34,133 nt of DNA from Liolophura sinensis (GCF_032854445.1 NW_027018373.1:1-34133), one strand, 5' to 3'; shown: positions 1 to 10,286, counted from the stretch's first letter. Translations and numbers: made by a program. The notes: generated by a model from the sequence alone, not told the origin.

Positions 1-437
1 GGCACCTTACTGAAGTGGGTCAGTGTTCAGTTGTACTTTTTACAGCAGACTGTATCAAGTACCTTGTGGTTTTCACATACAAATGGTGTGGTTTTTCTAC
101 ACGTAGATAAAGACATTGAGATTGTCTTGCACTTAGAAGTAAGGCAATTGCTGGGTGAGTTAAATGGGCTTGGCCCAAAGATTTGACGTCTTCTGGGCTA
201 CCGAAGGGCACATAACTTATAGTCAAAAGTTGAATATAGTAATGACCAGTCGCGATTGTACAGAGTGCAGTGTAGCCGATTTCAATTAATAAACAAAAAA
301 GACCAGGCAAAAATGCAAAAGTGGAAAATCTGTTCCAGTGCTGCTGGTAAGAGGCTAATCCGACGTATTTTGTGACGACAAATCGAATGGTGCAAACCGC
401 GTTGCTCTCCGACCAATACTTTTGCCTGTAGTGACAA
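1..437. repeat. Copy 0, left-truncated monomer, type A
   Basis: Begins at unit base 118 because the window cuts it. It has the A marks cttggccc and aaaatctg. It reads cacatac where most copies have cacgtac (CpG to CpA). A private 5-bp gain at about 286-296 turns attaacaaaaag into attaataaacaaaaaag, the only AATAAA-like string I noticed in the window. Confidence 0.95.
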
Positions 438-988
438 TTGAATGATCATTTATGTCATAATCACGTGCCCAGCAACGGCTCTTACTCCATGGAAACCAGG
501 GAAATTTGCAATTTTTCAACAGCTGCCGATGCCTGGCTCAATTCCTCATCTTTTGGCACCTTACTGAAGTGGGTCAGTGTTCAGTTGTACTTTTTACAGC
601 AGACTGTATCAAGTACCTTGTGGTTTTCACGTACAAATGGTGTGGTTTTTCTACACGTAGATAAAGGACATTGAGATTGTCTTGCACTTAGAAGTAAGGC
701 AATTGCTGGGTGAGTTAAATGGGCTTAGCCCAAAGATTTGACGTCTTCTGGGCTACCGAAGGGCACATAACTTATAGTCAAAAGTTGAATATTGTAATGA
801 CCAGTCGCGATTGTACAGAGTGCAGTGTAGCCGATTTCAATTAACAAAAAAGACCAGGTAAAAATGCAAAAGTGGAAAAACTGTTCCAGTGCTGCTGGTA
901 AGAGGCTAATCCGACGTATTTTGTGACGACAAATCGAATGATGCAAACCGCGTTGTTCTCCGACCAATACTTTTGCCTGTAGTGACAA
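438..988. repeat. Copy 1, type B
   Basis: 551 bp. The two extra bases are a G in ataaaggacattg (near 666) and an A in the run at 845-850. It has the B marks cttagccc, ttgaatattg, ggtaaaaatg, gaatgatgc and gttgttctcc. Confidence 0.96.
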
Positions 989-1537
989 TTGAATGATCAT
1001 TTATGTCATAATCACGTGCCCAGCAACGGCTCTTACTCCATGGAAACCAGGGAAATTTGCAATTTTTCAACAGCTGCCGATGCCTGGCTCAATTCCGCAT
1101 CTTTTGGCACCTTATTCATGTGGGTCAGTGTTCAGTTGTACTTTTTACAGCAGACTGTATCACATACCTTGTGGTTTTCACGTACAAATGGTGTGGTTTT
1201 TCTACACGTAGATAAAGACATTGAGATTGTCTTGCACTTAGAAGTAAGGCAATTGCTGGGTGAGTTAAATGGGCTTAGCCGAAAGATTTGACGTCTTCTG
1301 GGCTACCGAAGGGCACATAACTTATAGTCAAAAGTTGAATATAGTAATGACCAGTCGCGATTGTACAGAGTGCAGTGTAGCCGATTTCAATTAACAAAAA
1401 GACCAGGCAAAAATGCAAAAGTGGAAAATCTGTTCCAGTGCTGCTGGTAAGAGGCTAATCCGACGTATTTTGTGACGACAAATCGAATGGTGCAAACCGC
1501 GTTGCTCTCCGACCAATACTTTTGCCTGTAGTGACAA
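989..1537. repeat. Copy 2, type C
   Basis: 549 bp. It carries ccgcat, ttattcatg, tcacatacc (breaking the outer hairpin arm) and cttagccgaaag, as copy 10 does. Confidence 0.96.
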
Positions 1538-2087
1538 TTGAATGATCATTTATGTCATAATCACGTGCCCAGCAACGGCTCTTACTCCATGGAAACCAGG
1601 GAAATTTGCAATTTTTCAACAGCTGCCGATGCCTGGCTCAATTCCTCATCTTTTGGCACCTTACTGAAGTGGGTCAGTGTTCAGTTGTACTTTTTACAGC
1701 AGACTGTATCAAGTACCTTGTGGTTTTCACGTACAAATGGTGTGGTTTTTCTACACGTAGATAAAGACATTGAGATTGTCTTGCACTTAGAAGTAAGGCA
1801 ATTGCTGGGTGAGTTAAATGGGCTTGGCCCAAAGATTTGACGTCTTCTGGGCTACCGAAGGGCACATAACTTATAGTCAAAAGTTGAATATAGTAATGAC
1901 CAGTCGCGATTGTACAGAGTGCAGTGTAGCCGATTTCAATTAACAAAAAAGACCAGGCAAAAATGCAAAAGTGGAAAATCTGTTCCAGTGCTGCTGGTAA
2001 GAGGCTAATCCGACGTATTTTGTGACGACAAATCGAATGGTGCAAACCGCGTTGCTCTCCGACCAATACTTTTGCCTGTAGTGACAA
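1538..2087. repeat. Copy 3, type A
   Basis: 550 bp, with one extra A in the A-run at 1945-1950. It is otherwise a clean A copy. It is followed by a B-like copy and then another A, so the A-B-C order is interrupted here. Confidence 0.96.
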
Positions 2088-2624
2088 TTGAATGATCATT
2101 TATGTCATAATCACGTGCCCAGCAACGGCTCTTACTCCATGGAAACCAGGAAATTTGCAATTTTTCAACAGCTGCCGATGCCTGGCTCAATTCCTCATCT
2201 TTTGGCACCTTACTGAAGTGGGTCAGTGTTCAGTTGTACTTTTTACAGCAGACTGTATCAAGTACCTTGTGGTTTTCACGTACAAATGGTGTGGTTTTTC
2301 TACACGTAGATAAAGACATTGAGATTGTCTTGCACTTAGAAGTAAGGCAATTGCTGGGTGAGTTAAATGGGCTTAGCCCAAAGATTTGACGTCTTCTGGG
2401 CTACCGAAGGGCACATAACTTATAGTCAAAAGTTGAATATAGTAATGACCAGTCGCGATTGTACAGAGTACAGTGTAGCCGATTTCAATTAACAAAAAGA
2501 CCAGGCAAAAATGCAAAAGTGGAAAAACTGTACCAGTGCTGCTGTTAAGAGGCTAATCCGACGTATTTTGTGACGAAAAGTCGAGTGGTGCAATAGGCGT
2601 TGCTCTCCGACCAATACTTTTGCC
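2088..2624. repeat. Copy 4, B-like with divergent, deleted 3' end
   Basis: One G is missing in ccaggaaattt (near 2150). The 3' end from about 2530 has a cluster of substitutions (gtaccag, tgttaag, gaaaagtcgagtgg, caataggcg), and its last 11 bp are lost in the 21-bp deletion shared with copy 5. Confidence 0.95.
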
Positions 2625-3163
2625 ATTTATGTCATAATCACGTGCCCAGCAACGGCTCTTACTCCATGGAAACCAGGGAAATTTGCAATTTTTCAACAGC
2701 TGCCGATGCCTGGCTCAATTCCTCATCTTTTGGCACCTTACTGAAGTGGGTCAGTGTTCAGTTGTACTTTTTACAGCAGACTGTATCAAGTACCTTGTGG
2801 TTTTCACGTACAAATGGTGTGGTTTTTCTACACGTAGATAAAGACATTGAGATTGTCTTGCACTTAGAAGTAAGGCAATTGCTGGGTGAGTTAAATGGGC
2901 TTGGCCCAAAGATTTGACGTCTTCTGGGCTACCGAAGGGCACATAACTTATAGTCAAAAGTTGAATATAGTAATGACCAGTCGCGATTGTACAGAGTGCA
3001 GTGTAGCCGATTTCAATTAACAAAAAGACCAGGCAAAAATGCAAAAGTGGAAAATCTGTTCCAGTGCTGCTGGTAAGAGGCTAATCCGACGTATTTTGTG
3101 ACGACAAATCGAATGGTGCAAACCGCGTTGCTCTCCGACCAATACTTTTGCCTGTAGTGACAA
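2625..3163. repeat. Copy 5, type A, first 10 bp deleted
   Basis: Starts at atttatgtc because the 21-bp deletion removed the end of copy 4 and bases 1-10 of this unit, including the aatgatcatt palindrome. The rest is type A (cttggccc, aaaatctg). Confidence 0.95.
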
Positions 3164-3711
3164 TTGAATGATCATTTATGTCATAATCACGTGCCCAGCA
3201 ACGGCTCTTACTCCATGGAAACCAGGGAAATTTGCAATTTTTCAACAGCTGCCGATGCCTGGCTCAATTCCTCATCTTTTGGCACCTTACTGAAGTGGGT
3301 CAGTGTTCAGTTGTACTTTTTACAGCAGACTGTATCAAGTACCTTGTGGTTTTCACGTACAAATGGTGTGGTTTTTCTACACGTAGATAAAGACATTGAG
3401 ATTGTCTTGCACTTAGAAGTAAGGCAATTGCTGGGTGAGTTAAATGGGCTTAGCCCAAAGATTTGACGTCTTCTGGGCTACCGAAGGGCACATAACTTAT
3501 AGTCAAAAGTTGAATATTGTAATGACCAGTCGCGATTGTACAGAGTGCAGTGTAGCCGATTTCAATTAACAAAAAGACCAGGTAAAAATGCAAAAGTGGA
3601 AAAACTGTTCCAGTGCTGCTGGTAAGAGGCTAATCCGACGTATTTTGTGACGACAAATCGAATGATGCAAACCGCGTTGTTCTCCGACCAATACTTTTGC
3701 TGTAGTGACAA
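3164..3711. repeat. Copy 6, type B
   Basis: 548 bp, with one C missing (ttttgctgtag, near 3699). Marks ttgaatattg, ggtaaaaatg, gaatgatgc and gttgttctcc match copies 1 and 9. Confidence 0.96.
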
Positions 3712-4259
3712 TTGAATGATCATTTATGTCATAATCACGTGCCCAGCAACGGCTCTTACTCCATGGAAACCAGGGAAATTGCAATTTTTCAACAGCTGCC
3801 GATGCCTGGCTCAATTCCGCATCTTTTGGCACCTTATTCATGTGGGTCAGTGTTCAGTTGTACTTTTTACAGCAGACTGTATCACATACCTTGTGGTTTT
3901 CACGTACAAATGGTGTGGTTTTTCTACACGTAGATAAAGACATTGAGATTGTCTTGCACTTAGATGTAAGGCAATTGCTGGGTGAGTTAAATGGGCTTAG
4001 CCCAAAGATTTGACGTCTTCTGGGCTACCGAAGGGCACATAACTTATAGTCAAAAGTTGAATATAGTAATGACCAGTCGCGATTGTACAGAGTGCAGTGT
4101 AGCCGATTTCAATTAACAAAAAGACCAGGCAAAAATGCAAAAGTGGAAAATCTGTTCCAGTGCTGCTGGTAAGAGGCTAATCCGACGTATTTTGTGACGA
4201 CAAATCGAATGGTGCAAACCGCGTTGCTCTCCGACCAATACTTTTGCCTGTAGTGACAA
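3712..4259. repeat. Copy 7, type C
   Basis: 548 bp, with one T missing in gggaaattgc (near 3780). It has ccgcat, ttattcatg and tcacatacc. It differs from copies 2 and 10 in gatgtaagg and cttagcccaaag. Confidence 0.96.
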
Positions 4260-4809
4260 TTGAATGATCATTTATGTCATAATCACGTGCCCAGCAACGG
4301 CTCTTACTCCATGGAAACCAGGGAAATTTGCAATTTTTCAACAGCTGCCGATGCCTGGCTCAATTCCTCATCTTTTGGCACCTTACTGAAGTGGGTCAGT
4401 GTTCAGTTTGTACTTTTTACAGCAGACTGTATCAAGTACCTTGTGGTTTTCACGTACAAATGGTGTGGTTTTTCTACACGTAGATAAAGACATTGAGATT
4501 GTCTTGCACTTAGAAGTAAGGCAATTGCTGGGTGAGTTAAATGGGCTTGGCCCAAAGATTTGACGTCTTCTGGGCTACCGAAGGGCACATAACTTATAGT
4601 CAAAAGTTGAATATAGTAATGACCAGTCGCGATTGTACAGAGTGCAGTGTAGCCGATTTCAATTAACAAAAAGACCAGGCAAAAATGCAAAAGTGGAAAA
4701 TCTGTTCCAGTGCTGCTGGTAAGAGGCTAATCCGACGTATTTTGTGACGACAAATCGAATGGTGCAAACCGCGTTGCTCTCCGACCAATACTTTTGCCTG
4801 TAGTGACAA
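4260..4809. repeat. Copy 8, type A
   Basis: 550 bp, with one extra T in cagtttgtac (near 4408). It has cttggccc and aaaatctg. Confidence 0.96.
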
Positions 4810-5358
4810 TTGAATGATCATTTATGTCATAATCACGTGCCCAGCAACGGCTCTTACTCCATGGAAACCAGGGAAATTTGCAATTTTTCAACAGCTGCCG
4901 ATGCCTGGCTCAATTCCTCATCTTTTGGCACCTTACTGAAGTGGGTCAGTGTTCAGTTGTACTTTTTACAGCAGACTGTATCAAGTACCTTGTGGTTTTC
5001 ACGTACAAATGGTGTGGTTTTTCTACACGTAGATAAAGACATTGAGATTGTCTTGCACTTAAAAGTAAGGCAATTGCTGGGTGAGTTAAATGGGCTTAGC
5101 CCAAAGATTTGACGTCTTCTGGGCTACCGAAGGGCACATAACTTATAGTCAAAAGTTGAATATTGTAATGACCAGTCGCGATTGTACAGAGTGCAGTGTA
5201 GCCGATTTCAATTAACAAAAAGACCAGGTAAAAATGCAAAAGTGGAAAAACTGTTCCAGTGCTGCTGGTAAGAGGCTAATCCGACGTATTTTGTGACGAC
5301 AAATCGAATGATGCAAACCGCGTTGTTCTCCGACCAATACTTTTGCCTGTAGTGACAA
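4810..5358. repeat. Copy 9, type B
   Basis: 549 bp. It has ttgaatattg, ggtaaaaatg, gaatgatgc and gttgttctcc, with a private cttaaaagtaagg (near 5060). Confidence 0.96.
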
Positions 5359-5907
5359 TTGAATGATCATTTATGTCATAATCACGTGCCCAGCAACGGC
5401 TCTTACTCCATGGAAACCAGGGAAATTTGCAATTTTTCAACAGCTGCCGATGCCTGGCTCAATTCCGCATCTTTTGGCACCTTATTCATGTGGGTCAGTG
5501 TTCAGTTGTACTTTTTACAGCAGACTGTATCACATACCTTGTGGTTTTCACGTACAAATGGTGTGGTTTTTCTACACGTAGATAAAGACATTGAGATTGT
5601 CTTGCACTTAGAAGTAAGGCAATTGCTGGGTGAGTTAAATGGGCTTAGCCGAAAGATTTGACGTCTTCTGGGCTACCGAAGGGCACATAACTTAGAGTCA
5701 AAAGTTGAATATAGTAATGACCAGTCGCGATTGTACAGAGTGCAGTGTAGCCGATTTCAATTAACAAAAAGACCAGGCAAAAATGCAAAAGTGGAAAATC
5801 TGTTCCAGTGCTGCTGGTAAGAGGCTAATCCGACGTATTTTGTGACGACAAATCGAATGGTGCAAACCGCGTTGCTCTCCGACCAATACTTTTGCCTGTA
5901 GTGACAA
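5359..5907. repeat. Copy 10, type C
   Basis: 549 bp. Shares tcacatacc and cttagccgaaag with copy 2; private acttagagtc near 5695. Confidence 0.96.
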
Positions 5908-6456
5908 TTGAATGATCATTTATGTCATAATCACGTGCCCAGCAACGGCTCTTACTCCATGGAAACCAGGGAAATTTGCAATTTTTAAACAGCTGCCGAT
6001 GCCTGGCTCAATTCCTCATCTTTTGGCACCTTACTGAAGTGGGTCAGTGTTCAGTTGTACTTTTTACAGCAGACTGTATCAAGTACCTTGTGGTTTTCAC
6101 GTACAAATGGTGTGGTTTTTCTACACGTAGATAAAGACATTGAGATTGTCTTGCACTTAGAAGTAAGGCAATTGCTGGGTGAGTTAAATGGGCTTAGCCC
6201 AAAGATTTGACGTCTTCTGGGCTACCGAAGGGCACATAACTTATAGTCAAAAGTTGAATATAGTAATGACCAGTCGCGATTGTACAGAGTGCAGTGTAGC
6301 CGATTTCAATTAACAAAAAGACCAGGCAAAAATGCAAAAGTGGAAAAACTGTTCCAGTGCTGCTGGTAAGAGGCTAATCCGACGTATTTTGTGACGACAA
6401 ATCGAATGGTGCAAACCGCGTTGCTCTCCGACCAATACTTTTGCCTGTAGTGACAA
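5908..6456. repeat. Copy 11, B-like
   Basis: 549 bp. It has cttagccc and aaaaactg but gaatatagtaatg and ggcaaaaatg. A private tttttaaacag (near 5988) puts a stop in the plus-strand frame open in most copies. Confidence 0.96.
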
Positions 6457-7005
6457 TTGAATGATCATTTATGTCATAATCACGTGCCCAGCAACGGCTC
6501 TTACTCCATGGAAACCAGGGAAATTTGCAATTTTTCAACAGCTGCCGATGCCTGGCTCAATTCCTCATCTTTTGGCACCTTATTCATGTGGGTCTGTGGT
6601 CAGTTGTACTTTTTACAGCAGACTCTATCAAGTACCTTGTGGTTTTCACGTACAAATGGTGTGGTTTTTCTACACGTAGATAAAGACATTGAGATTGTCT
6701 TGCACTTAGAAGTAAGGCAATTGCTGGGTGAGTTAAATGGGCTTAGCCCAAAGATTTGACGTCTTCTGGGCTACCGAAGGGCACATAACTTATAGTCAAA
6801 AGTTGAATATAGTAATGACCAGTCGCGATTGTACAGAGTACAGTGTAGCCGATTTCAATTAACAAAAAGACCAGGCAAAAATGCAAAAGTGGAAAAACTG
6901 TTCCAGTGCTGCTGGTAAGAGGCTAATCCGACGTATTTTGTGACGAGAAATCGAATGGTGCAAACCGTGTTGCTCTCCGACCAATACTTTTGGCTGTAGT
7001 GACAA
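6457..7005. repeat. Copy 12, type M
   Basis: 549 bp. First appearance of ttattcatgtgggtctg, with cctcat. A private actctatc alters the inner hairpin arm. The tail has gagtacag, cgagaaat, accgtgttg and ttttggctg. Confidence 0.96.
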
Positions 7006-7008
7006 TTG

Positions 7009-7018
7009 AATGATCATT
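7009..7018. repeat. 10-bp perfect palindrome aatgatcatt
   Basis: Unit bases 4-13. Altered to aatgataatt in copies 21, 43, 59 and 61, and lost with the deletion in copy 5. D and H copies have attgatcattg instead, which keeps only the core. No assigned function. Confidence 0.7.
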
Positions 7019-7027
7019 TATGTCATA

Positions 7028-7035
7028 ATCACGTG
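7028..7035. promoter_or_regulatory. ATCACGTG: E-box/CDEI-like site
   Basis: Contains CACGTG, the target of many bHLH proteins. The flanks also fit RTCACRTG, the Cbf1-bound CDEI element of budding-yeast centromeres. It is present in nearly all copies. CACGTG is lost in copies 18 (tacgtg) and 37 (cacgta), and the flanking AT is changed to TT in copies 36 and 41. A match of this length can arise by chance once and be amplified with the unit, so binding is not implied. Confidence 0.3.
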
Positions 7036-7154
7036 CCCAGCAACGGCTCTTACTCCATGGAAACCAGGGAAATTTGCAATTTTTCAACAGCTGCCGATGC
7101 CTGGCTCAATTCCTCATCTTTTGGCACCTTACTGAAGTGGGTCAGTGTTCAGTT

Positions 7155-7184
7155 GTACTTTTTACAGCAGACTGTATCAAGTAC
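7155..7184. repeat. Conserved 30-bp imperfect hairpin
   Basis: Shown in the reference copy. The outer arms gtactt and aagtac (6 bp) and inner arms tacag and ctgta (5 bp) enclose a caga loop, with a 2-by-2 mismatch (tt against tc) between them. It starts at unit base 150 in every copy. The outer arm is broken in copies 2, 7 and 10 (acatac), 50 and 57 (aaatac) and 56 (extra A). The inner arm is altered in copies 12, 34 and 39. It is intact in the rest. Role unknown. Confidence 0.75.
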
Positions 7185-7276
7185 CTTGTGGTTTTCACGT
7201 ACAAATGGTGTGGTTTTTCTACACGTAGATAAAGACATTGAGATTGTCTTGCACTTAGAAGTAAGGCAATTGCTGG
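7168..7276 (+). other. Potential cryptic exon between splice-like signals
   Basis: A T-rich tract ending in ttttacag precedes base 7168, a good match to a 3' splice site. ggg followed by tgagtt at 7275-7283 gives a good GT-AG donor (gtgagt at 7277). The pair bounds 109 nt in each copy and is kept almost everywhere; copy 26 has gtgggg. There is no evidence that the array is transcribed or spliced. Confidence 0.2.
7218..7229. repeat. Short inverted repeat tctac-ac-gtaga
   Basis: Five-base arms with a two-base centre at unit bases 213-224. It looks unchanged in most copies; copies 24 and 46 have an A before it (tatctac) that leaves the arms intact. Confidence 0.5.
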
Positions 7277-7305
7277 GTGAGTTAAATGGGCTTGGCCCAA
7301 AGATT

Positions 7306-7312
7306 TGACGTC
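7306..7312. promoter_or_regulatory. TGACGTC: CRE/bZIP-like site
   Basis: Seven of the eight bases of the TGACGTCA element. Present in most copies. Replaced by tcaggtc, tcaagtc or tcagggtc in copies 21, 26, 37, 43, 47, 50, 52, 57, 59 and 61, all of G, R or related type. Its TGA is also the stop of the commonest 100-codon frame. Confidence 0.25.
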
Positions 7313-7423
7313 TTCTGGGCTACCGAAGGGCACATAACTTATAGTCAAAAGTTGAATATAGTAATGACCAGTCGCGATTGTACAGAGTGCAGTGTAGCCG
7401 ATTTCAATTAACAAAAAGACCAG

Positions 7424-7447
7424 GCAAAAATGCAAAAGTGGAAAATC
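7424..7447. repeat. Three degenerate 8-bp A-rich sub-repeats
   Basis: gcaaaaat, gcaaaagt and ggaaaatc lie directly in tandem at unit bases 419-442. The third reads ggaaaaac in non-A copies. Copy 18 lost about 6 bp exactly here, consistent with slippage between sub-repeats. Confidence 0.6.
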
Positions 7448-7554
7448 TGTTCCAGTGCTGCTGGTAAGAGGCTAATCCGACGTATTTTGTGACGACAAAT
7501 CGAATGGTGCAAACCGCGTTGCTCTCCGACCAATACTTTTGCCTGTAGTGACAA

Positions 7555-8103
7555 TTGAATGATCATTTATGTCATAATCACGTGCCCAGCAACGGCTCTT
7601 ACTCCATGGAAACCAGGGAAATTTGCAATTTTTCAACAGCTGCCGATGCCTGGCTCAATTCCTCATCTTTTGGCACCTTACTGAAGTGGGTCAGTGTTCA
7701 GTTGTACTTTTTACAGCAGACTGTATCAAGTACCTTGTGGTTTTCACGTACAAATGGTGTGGTTTTTCTACACGTAGATAAAGACATTGAGATTGTCTTG
7801 CACTTAGAAGTAAGGCAATTGCTGGGTGAGTTAAATGGGCTTAGCCCAAAGATTTGACGTCTTCTGGGCTACCGAAGGGCACATAACTTATAGTCAAAAG
7901 TTGAATATAGTAATGACCAGTCGCGATTGTACAGAGTGCAGTGTAGCCGATTTCAATTAACAAAAAGACCAGGTAAAAATGCAAAAGTGGAAAAACTGTT
8001 CCAGTGCTGCTGATAAGAGGCTAATCCGACGTATTTTGTGACGACAAATCGAATGGGGCAAACCGTGTTGCTCTCCGACCAATACTTTTGCCTGTAGTGA
8101 CAA
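7555..8103. repeat. Copy 14, type B
   Basis: 549 bp. It has cttagccc, ggtaaaaatg and aaaaactg, with private gctgataag and aatggggc. Confidence 0.96.
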
Positions 8104-8652
8104 TTGAATGATCATTTATGTCATAATCACGTGCCCAGCAACGGCTCTTACTCCATGGAAACCAGGGAAATTTGCAATTTTTCAACAGCTGCCGATGCCT
8201 GGCTCAATTCCGCATCTTTTGGCACCTTATTCATGTGGGTCTGTGGTCAGTTGTACTTTTTACAGCAGACTGTAGCAAGTACCTTGTGTTTTTTATGTAC
8301 AAATGGTGTGGTTTTTCTACACGTAGATAAAGACATTGAGATTGTCTTGCACTTAGAAGTAAGACAATTGCTGGGTGAGTTAAATGGGCTTAGCCCAAAG
8401 ATTTGACGTCTTCTGGGCTACCGAAGGGCACATAACTTATAGTCAAAAGTTGAATATAGTAATGACCAGTCGCGATTGTACAGAGTACAGTGTAGCCGAT
8501 TTCAATTAACAAAAAGACCAGGCAAAAATGCAAAAGTGGAAAAACTGTTCCAGTGCTGCTGGTAAGAGGCTAATCCGACGTATTTTGTGACGACAAATCG
8601 AATGGTGCAAACCGTGTTGCTCTCCGACCAATACTTTTGGCTGTAGTGACAA
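8104..8652. repeat. Copy 15, type M
   Basis: 549 bp. It has ccgcat, gtctgtggtcag, gtagcaag and gtgttttttatg, followed by gtaagac. The gtagcaag/ttttatg pair reappears in D copies 22, 44 and 62. Confidence 0.96.
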
Positions 8653-9201
8653 TTGAATGATCATTTATGTCATAATCACGTGCCCAGCAACGGCTCTTAC
8701 TCCATGGAAACCAGGGAAATTTGCAATTTTTCAACAGCTGCCGATGCCTGGCTCAATTCCTCATCTTTTGGCACCTTACTGAAGTGGGTCAGTGTTCAGT
8801 TGTACTTTTTACAGCAGACTGTATCAAGTACCTTGTGGTTTTCACGTACAAATGGTGTGGTTTTTCTACACGTAGATAAAGACATTGAGATTGTCTTGCA
8901 CTTAGAAGTAAGGCAATTGCTGGGTGAGTTAAATGGGCTTGGCCCAAAGATTTGACGTCTTCTGGGCTACCGAAGGGCACATAACTTATAGTCAAAAGTT
9001 GAATATAGTAATGACCAGTCGCGATTGTACAGAGTGCAGTGTAGCCGATTTCAATTAACAAAAAGACCAGGCAAAAATGCAAAAGTGGAAAATCTGTTCC
9101 AGTGCTGCTGGAAAGAGGCTAATCCGACGTATTTTGTGACGACAAATCGAATGGTGCAAACCGCGTTGCTCTCCGACCAATACTTTTGCCTGTAGTGACA
9201 A
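8653..9201. repeat. Copy 16, type A
   Basis: 549 bp. It matches copy 13 in its marks except for ctggaaagagg (near 9110). Confidence 0.96.
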
Positions 9202-9750
9202 TTGAATGATCATTTATGTCATAATCACGTGCCCAGCAACGGCTCTTACTCCATGGAAACCAGAGAAATTTGCAATTTTTCAACAGCTGCCGATGCCTGG
9301 CTCAATTCCTCATCTTTTGGCACCTTACTGAAGTGGGTCAGTGTTCAGTTGTACTTTTTACAGCAGACTGTATCAAGTACCTTGTGGTTTTCACGTACAA
9401 ATGGTGTGGTTTTTCTACACGTAGATAAAGACATTGAGATTGTCTTGCACTTAGAAGTAAGGCAATTGCTGGGTGAGTTAAATGGGCTTAGCCCAAAGAT
9501 TTGACGTCTTCTGGGCTACCGAAGGGCACATAACTTATAGTCAAAAGTTGAATATAGTAATGACCAGTCGCGATTGTACAGAGTGCAGTGTAGCCGATTT
9601 CAATTAACAAAAGGACCAGGCAAAAATGCAAAAGTGGAAAAACTGTTCCAGTGCTGCTGGTAAGAGGCTAATCCGACGTATTTTGTGACGACAAATCGAA
9701 TGGTGCAAACCGTGTTGCTCTCCGACCAATACTTTTCCCTGTAGTGACAA
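9202..9750. repeat. Copy 17, type B
   Basis: 549 bp. Private ccagagaaa, aaaaggacc and ttttccctg. This is the last copy of the regular A-B-C zone. Confidence 0.96.
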
Positions 9751-10286
9751 TTGAATGATCATTTATGTCATAATTACGTGCCCAGCAACGGCTCTTACTT
9801 TATGGAAACCAGGGAAATTTGCAATTTTTCAACAGCTGCCGATGCCTGGCTCAATTCCGCATCTTTTGGCACCTTACTGAAGTGGGTCAGTGTTCGGTTG
9901 TACTTTTTACAGCAGACTGTATCAAGTACCTTGTGGTTTTCACGTACAAATGGTGTGGTTTTTCTACACGTAGATAAAGACATTGAGATTGTCTTGCACT
10001 TAGATGTAAGGCAATTGCTGGGTGAGTTAAATGGGCTTAGCCCAAAGATTTGACGTCTTCTGGGCTACCGAAGGGCACATCACTTATAGTCAAAAGTTGA
10101 ATATAGTAATGACCAGTCGCGATTGTACAGAGTACAGTTTAGCCGATTTCAATTAACAAAAAGACCAGGCAAATATGTGGAAAAACTGTTCCAGTGCTGC
10201 TGGTAACAAGCTAGTATTTTGTGACGAGAAATCGAATGGTGCAAACCGCGTTGCTCTCCGACCAATACTTTTGCCTGTAGTGACAA
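9751..10286. repeat. Copy 18, type E with two small deletions
   Basis: 536 bp. About 6 bp are missing at aaatatgtgg (near 10177) and 7 bp at ctagtatttt (near 10213). A tacgtg replaces cacgtg near 9776. It has tactttatgg, gttcggttg, gatgtaagg and taacaagc. Confidence 0.95.

Larger units (their letters stand above)
2625..5907. repeat. Two A-B-C trimers (three-copy higher-order repeat)
   Basis: Copies 5-7 and 8-10 read A-B-C, A-B-C with a period of about 1.65 kb. B copies share ttgaatattg, gaatgatgc and gttgttctcc; C copies share ccgcat, ttattcatg and tcacatacc. Copies 0-2 are another A-B-C set. Copies 13-15 and 16-18 keep the A-B order but put an M or E copy in third place. Copies 3-4 and 11-12 are two-copy interruptions that shift the trimer phase. 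Confidence 0.85.
7006..7554. repeat. Copy 13, type A, reference monomer
   Basis: 549 bp with no indel relative to the majority; used here as the reference for internal landmarks. It has cctcat, ttactgaag, gtggttttcacg, cttggccc, aaaatctg, cgacaaat and gcctgtag. Confidence 0.97.

Noticed and set aside
283-300. AATAAA polyadenylation signal
   Set aside because: It arises from a private 5-bp change in copy 0 within an A/T-rich stretch. With no gene upstream it has no support.
1674-2099. 141-codon minus-strand frame
   Set aside because: It is reduced to about 97 codons or less in copies lacking the extra A in the A-run, so its length depends on a 1-bp homopolymer indel. No motif or family resemblance recognised, and it does not run through the unit.
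7006-7308. 100-codon plus-strand frame recurring in most copies, starting at ttg and ending at the TGA of TGACGTC
   Set aside because: It uses a non-ATG start and has no recognisable domain. It is interrupted by in-frame stops in many copies (tgtttag in D and P types, tttttaaac in copy 11) and by frameshifts. Changes such as tca/gca/aca alter residues freely. A repeated unit repeats any chance frame.
7452-7464. ccag-tgctg-ctgg short inverted repeat
   Set aside because: Four-base arms are expected by chance, and the arm changes in several copies (ctactagt, ctgttaag).
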